NCBI GenBank assembly: GCA_009903905.1 | Contig: WYEI01000025.1 | Coordinates: forward strand, 1 to 7,248 | Direction: 5' to 3' | DNA length: 7,248 nucleotides | DNA from: Pyrobaculum sp. | GTDB taxonomy: Archaea; Thermoproteota; Thermoprotei; Thermoproteales; Thermoproteaceae | Shown here: positions 5,469 to 7,248 of the stretch, piece by piece | How the letters are laid out: each line of letters opens with the position of its first letter | Numbering within the stretch: position 1 is the first letter of the stretch | Translations under genes and position numbers: made by a program | The notes under the pieces: generated by a model | The model's input: the letters and a program-made list of their open reading frames with translations, nothing else | The model's database searches: none | What the model was told of the DNA's origin: nothing

Positions 5469-6210
5469 GGACGGCTTTACTCTCAACATAGTGCTGGCGG
5501 GCGTCGCCGTGCTTTCTTTTATCTCCGGCATGTTGGGCCTCGGCGCCGCCTTCGCCACTATTCCCTACCTATCGCTGTTTATGTCGGATCTGGTGCATCA
5601 AGTGCAGCCGGTCGCCTTGTTGCTCAACGGCTTTACATCGCTCTTCGCCATGGTGGGGTTCGCCAGAAGCGGGCTCATTAGGTGGAGGGATGCGGCTGTT
5701 TTGGCCGCCGCCACGACCCTCTCGGCCCCTTTAGGGTCCCTCCTTGCGCAATACACCCCGCAGATGTACATATGGCTTATCTACTTCGCCGCGGTTCTTT
5801 ATCTGGCCTATAGAATGTTTAAAGGCGCCTCGGAGACTCCCCGCGGGGAGCCCAACCTTAAGCTGGCCGCCGCGTTGGCCGTGCCGATTTCAATACTTGC
5901 GGGGTTGCTGGGCGTGGGGCCCGGTTTCCTCCTCATGCCGACTCTCATACTGCTGGGGTACGAGCCCCGGCTCGCGGCCGGCATCAACGCCCTGGCCGTG
6001 TGTCCGCCTTCCTTCTCTGCGTTTATCCCGCACATACCCACTATGAGGATAGACCCATTGTTTTTGCTTGCTGTTGTGGCCGTGGGCTCAGCTGCGGCGT
6101 ATGCGGGAGCAAGGGCGACCGTTAGGTACGTCAAGGGGAAGACCTTGAGACAGATATTCGGCCTAGTGATAGTGATCATGACTCTGTATAAAATAGTGAC
6201 GCTCCTCTGA
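5467..6210 (+). CDS. TauE/SafE family membrane permease (sulfite or organic-anion exporter type)
   Basis: A 247-residue polytopic membrane protein of the TauE/SafE (former DUF81) family, whose known members move sulfite, sulfoacetate or related small anions. It has the family's two-fold internal repeat. The first half carries ISGMLGLGAAFATIPYL (about 19-35) then LLLNGFTSLFAMVGFA; the second half carries AGLLGVGPGFLLMPTLILLG (about 144-163) then AAGINALAVCPPSFSAF. About eight or nine hydrophobic segments span nearly the whole length, ending in IFGLVIVIMTLYKIVTLL. Length is normal for the family. ATG 5467 is chosen because it fits the TATA box and a leaderless transcript; GTG 5449 would add only MINCSH and has no ribosome binding site. 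The stop is one base before the ArsR gene, so the two form an operon. The substrate cannot be told from sequence; a sulfur oxyanion is inferred from the family. Confidence 0.88.
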   Translation: MDGFTLNIVLAGVAVLSFISGMLGLGAAFATIPYLSLFMSDLVHQVQPVALLLNGFTSLFAMVGFARSGLIRWRDAAVLAAATTLSAPLGSLLAQYTPQMYIWLIYFAAVLYLAYRMFKGASETPRGEPNLKLAAALAVPISILAGLLGVGPGFLLMPTLILLGYEPRLAAGINALAVCPPSFSAFIPHIPTMRIDPLFLLAVVAVGSAAAYAGARATVRYVKGKTLRQIFGLVIVIMTLYKIVTLL

Positions 6211-6211
6211 C

Positions 6212-6574
6212 ATGGGCGTGTTGAGACTGAGCGATGTGGCGAGGAAGCTGGCCGAGACCGGCGTGTGTAAAGAGCCGCCGAGACCCCCCGTAGAGGAGAT
6301 CTCCCCACCGCCTGTAGCGGTGGAGAAGATAGCGGAGGTGCCCGCAGTCTTGGCCGAGCCCAACAGACTCAAGATCTTGTATCTACTGCGGCAGAGCCCC
6401 ATGCCCGTCTGTTTCCTCTCCTACATACTGGGTCTCGACAGGACCGCGGTGTCTCACCACCTAGCGAGACTCAAAGCCGCAGGTCTCGTGAAGGTCTCCA
6501 GGAGCGGCCAGTACAGCATCTATAGCCTCTCCGAGGAAGGCCGGCGATGGGTTGACGCCGTGTTTTCAGTTTAG
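6212..6574 (+). CDS. ArsR-family winged-helix repressor
   Basis: A 120-residue DNA-binding regulator. The winged helix-turn-helix covers about residues 40-118: AVLAEPNRLKILYLLRQ (46-61, helix 1-2), FLSYILGLDRTAVSHHLARL (68-87, with the recognition helix around TAVSHHLARLKAAGLV) and a wing VSRSGQYSIYSLS (95-107). That is the ArsR/SmtB layout. The N-terminal 35 residues are unusual, with a proline-rich stretch (PPRPP, SPPP) and C19. The only other cysteine is C67, at the place of the ELCVC metal box, of which just one Cys is kept, so classical As/Cd sensing through that box looks unlikely; a C19-C67 redox or persulfide switch, as in BigR/SqrR-type regulators, is a possibility by inference. The gene starts one base after the permease stop without a clear ribosome binding site, so translation is probably coupled. 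Its likely target is the palindrome at 5445-5468, giving autoregulation of both genes. Confidence 0.86.
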   Translation: MGVLRLSDVARKLAETGVCKEPPRPPVEEISPPPVAVEKIAEVPAVLAEPNRLKILYLLRQSPMPVCFLSYILGLDRTAVSHHLARLKAAGLVKVSRSGQYSIYSLSEEGRRWVDAVFSV

Positions 6575-6898
6575 GAGTAGAGGCGCGTCCACATCTGCCG
6601 ACGGCGGCGTCTGCGTCCATCTTTTCCATGCCGGGAGCCTCCTCTAGGCTGGGGGCGATGCCAGCCTCCGGCGCGCAGACAAACGAAGTCCCAGCGCCCC
6701 GCTCCCGCTGGGGTGCGGCGCCGTCCTCTCCGCCGTCTTGCCGCCATCGACGTGTAGCTTGAGGTGGCCGCACAAGGGGTCTGAAGCATTGGGAATTACG
6801 AGGCGGCGAGAGACTCCTCCTAATGTTCGGAGACATCTGGCGAGGTCTGCCCTGCTTTTCGAATCTTCCTTTGGAGCCCGACGTCGCGCAGATAGGGG
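6575..6898. other. GC-rich stretch without an identifiable gene
   Basis: No convincing gene was found. On the minus strand, about 6580-6695, one frame reads SFVCAPEAGIAPSLEEAPGM and has moderately gene-like codons. Another frame a little upstream reads LKLHVDGGKTAERTAP. These could be pieces of one decayed gene, but I recognise no family. CGCCCC (about 6696-6701) and GGGGTGCG (about 6710-6717) could form a weak GC hairpin after the ArsR gene; there is no T-run, so I do not call a terminator. Confidence 0.45.
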
Positions 6899-7222
6899 CT
6901 GTATTACGAAACTTGTTTATGGGTAGGGAGCGGGAGTTGGGTGGCTGGGGGAGCGGGTTGGGCGGCGCCGAGCTTTTGGCAATACGCCCAGGCGACGCAT
7001 CGGCAAGACCGAGACGTTGAGGGAGTTCCCCAGACGGCGTTATATCAACTCCTCACCTCTAGGACGGGCTCTCAAGATCATTTGGAGTCGCTTAAAAGAG
7101 AGTGTTCGCCGGGAGGTAAATCTACGAGAGACCTTGAGGGGCTTCTGGCGTAGCCGAGGGGGTGGATAGGCCACGTCTCGTATTCGACGTGTTCGGCTGG
7201 CCGAGCTCCACAGGGGCGTACT
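6899..7222 (+). pseudogene. Frameshifted archaeal-type ATPase remnant
   Basis: Pieces in three frames follow the order of the archaeal ATPase family (P-loop proteins typical of Crenarchaeota). Frame one (from about 6899) reads VLRNLFMGRERELGGWGSGL, matching the N-terminal GREREL signature. The Walker A region is in a second frame: PRRRIGKTETLREF (6987-7028), matching the family's GPRRxGKTxLLxEF, and it stays open to TAG at 7167-7169 with RRRYIN and a helical LKIIWSRLKESVRREVNLRE. A third frame from 7163 reads RPRLVFDVFGW, which may be a worn Walker B (hhhhDE); the Glu after Asp is Val here. Family members usually have 350-450 residues, so much is missing, and stops occur at 7018-7020, 7167 and 7223. 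The shift just before Walker A looks like the loss of one or two bases. It is not expected to be active. The gene may continue beyond the window but is already disrupted. Confidence 0.6.
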
Positions 7223-7248
7223 ACGCGCCTTAGGCGTATAGGTGACAA

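Noticed and set aside
5106..5558. Minus-strand 150-codon frame
   Set aside because: Low-complexity, basic and motif-free; it overlaps the permease promoter and start, which are well supported on the other strand.
5808..6308. Minus-strand 166-codon frame
   Set aside because: It lies antisense to the permease and the start of the ArsR gene and has no recognisable motif.
6696..6717. GC-rich hairpin as a terminator after the ArsR gene
   Set aside because: The stem is imperfect, more than 100 bases past the stop, and has no T-run; archaeal termination depends mainly on T-rich tracts.
6858..6865. TTCGAATC, resembling a tRNA T-loop
   Set aside because: The flanking bases cannot form a T-stem and no acceptor, D or anticodon arm can be built upstream.
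1..7248. CRISPR array, rRNA, tRNA or intact insertion sequence
   Set aside because: No regularly spaced direct repeats, no RNA-gene signatures and no transposase motifs were found on either strand.

Overview
The window looks like part of a hyperthermophilic crenarchaeal genome, most likely Thermoproteales (Pyrobaculum/Thermoproteus-like). The evidence is the codon use (AGG/AGA for Arg, ATA for Ile in GC-rich DNA), TATA boxes about 25-28 bases before start codons with little or no leader, four-base or shorter gene overlaps, and archaeal protein families such as split HdrB/HdrC-like subunits and an archaeal-type ATPase remnant. The genus is inferred, not proven.

Bases 1-3520 hold one minus-strand array that resembles a glycolate (or other 2-hydroxyacid) oxidase locus. 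In transcription order it contains: a wrecked FAD-linked oxidase (about 3103-3480), a CCG-domain HdrB/GlcF-like subunit (2180-3100), a small two-cluster ferredoxin-like HdrC/GlcF-N-like subunit (1887-2183), a second FAD-linked oxidase (GlcD-like) that has kept its ribosome binding site, its first codons and its C-terminal third but lost the middle (1422-1878), and a malate synthase (1-1390, running off the window) with its own leaderless promoter. The intact pathway would be glycolate to glyoxylate, then glyoxylate plus acetyl-CoA to malate. Both flavin subunits are broken here, while the Fe-S subunits and malate synthase remain open.

Divergently, 3522-4664 encodes a LutB-type LUD/iron-sulfur protein preceded by a palindromic TATA element. 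Bases 4665-5448 contain no intact gene. They hold a short minus-strand remnant with a PIN-like DTSALTD motif and a striking nested inverted repeat built from TTGCA/TGCAA units.

Bases 5433-6574 form a compact, probably self-regulated operon: a TATA box, an ArsR-type palindromic operator lying exactly between the TATA box and the start codon, a TauE/SafE-family anion permease, and one base later an ArsR-family repressor. Bases 6575-7248 again have no intact gene but carry a frameshifted archaeal ATPase remnant (GREREL, then PRRRIGKT in another frame).

Overall, intact short operons alternate with decaying genes: two FAD oxidases, a PIN-like remnant and an ATPase. No CRISPR array, rRNA, tRNA or intact transposase was seen.
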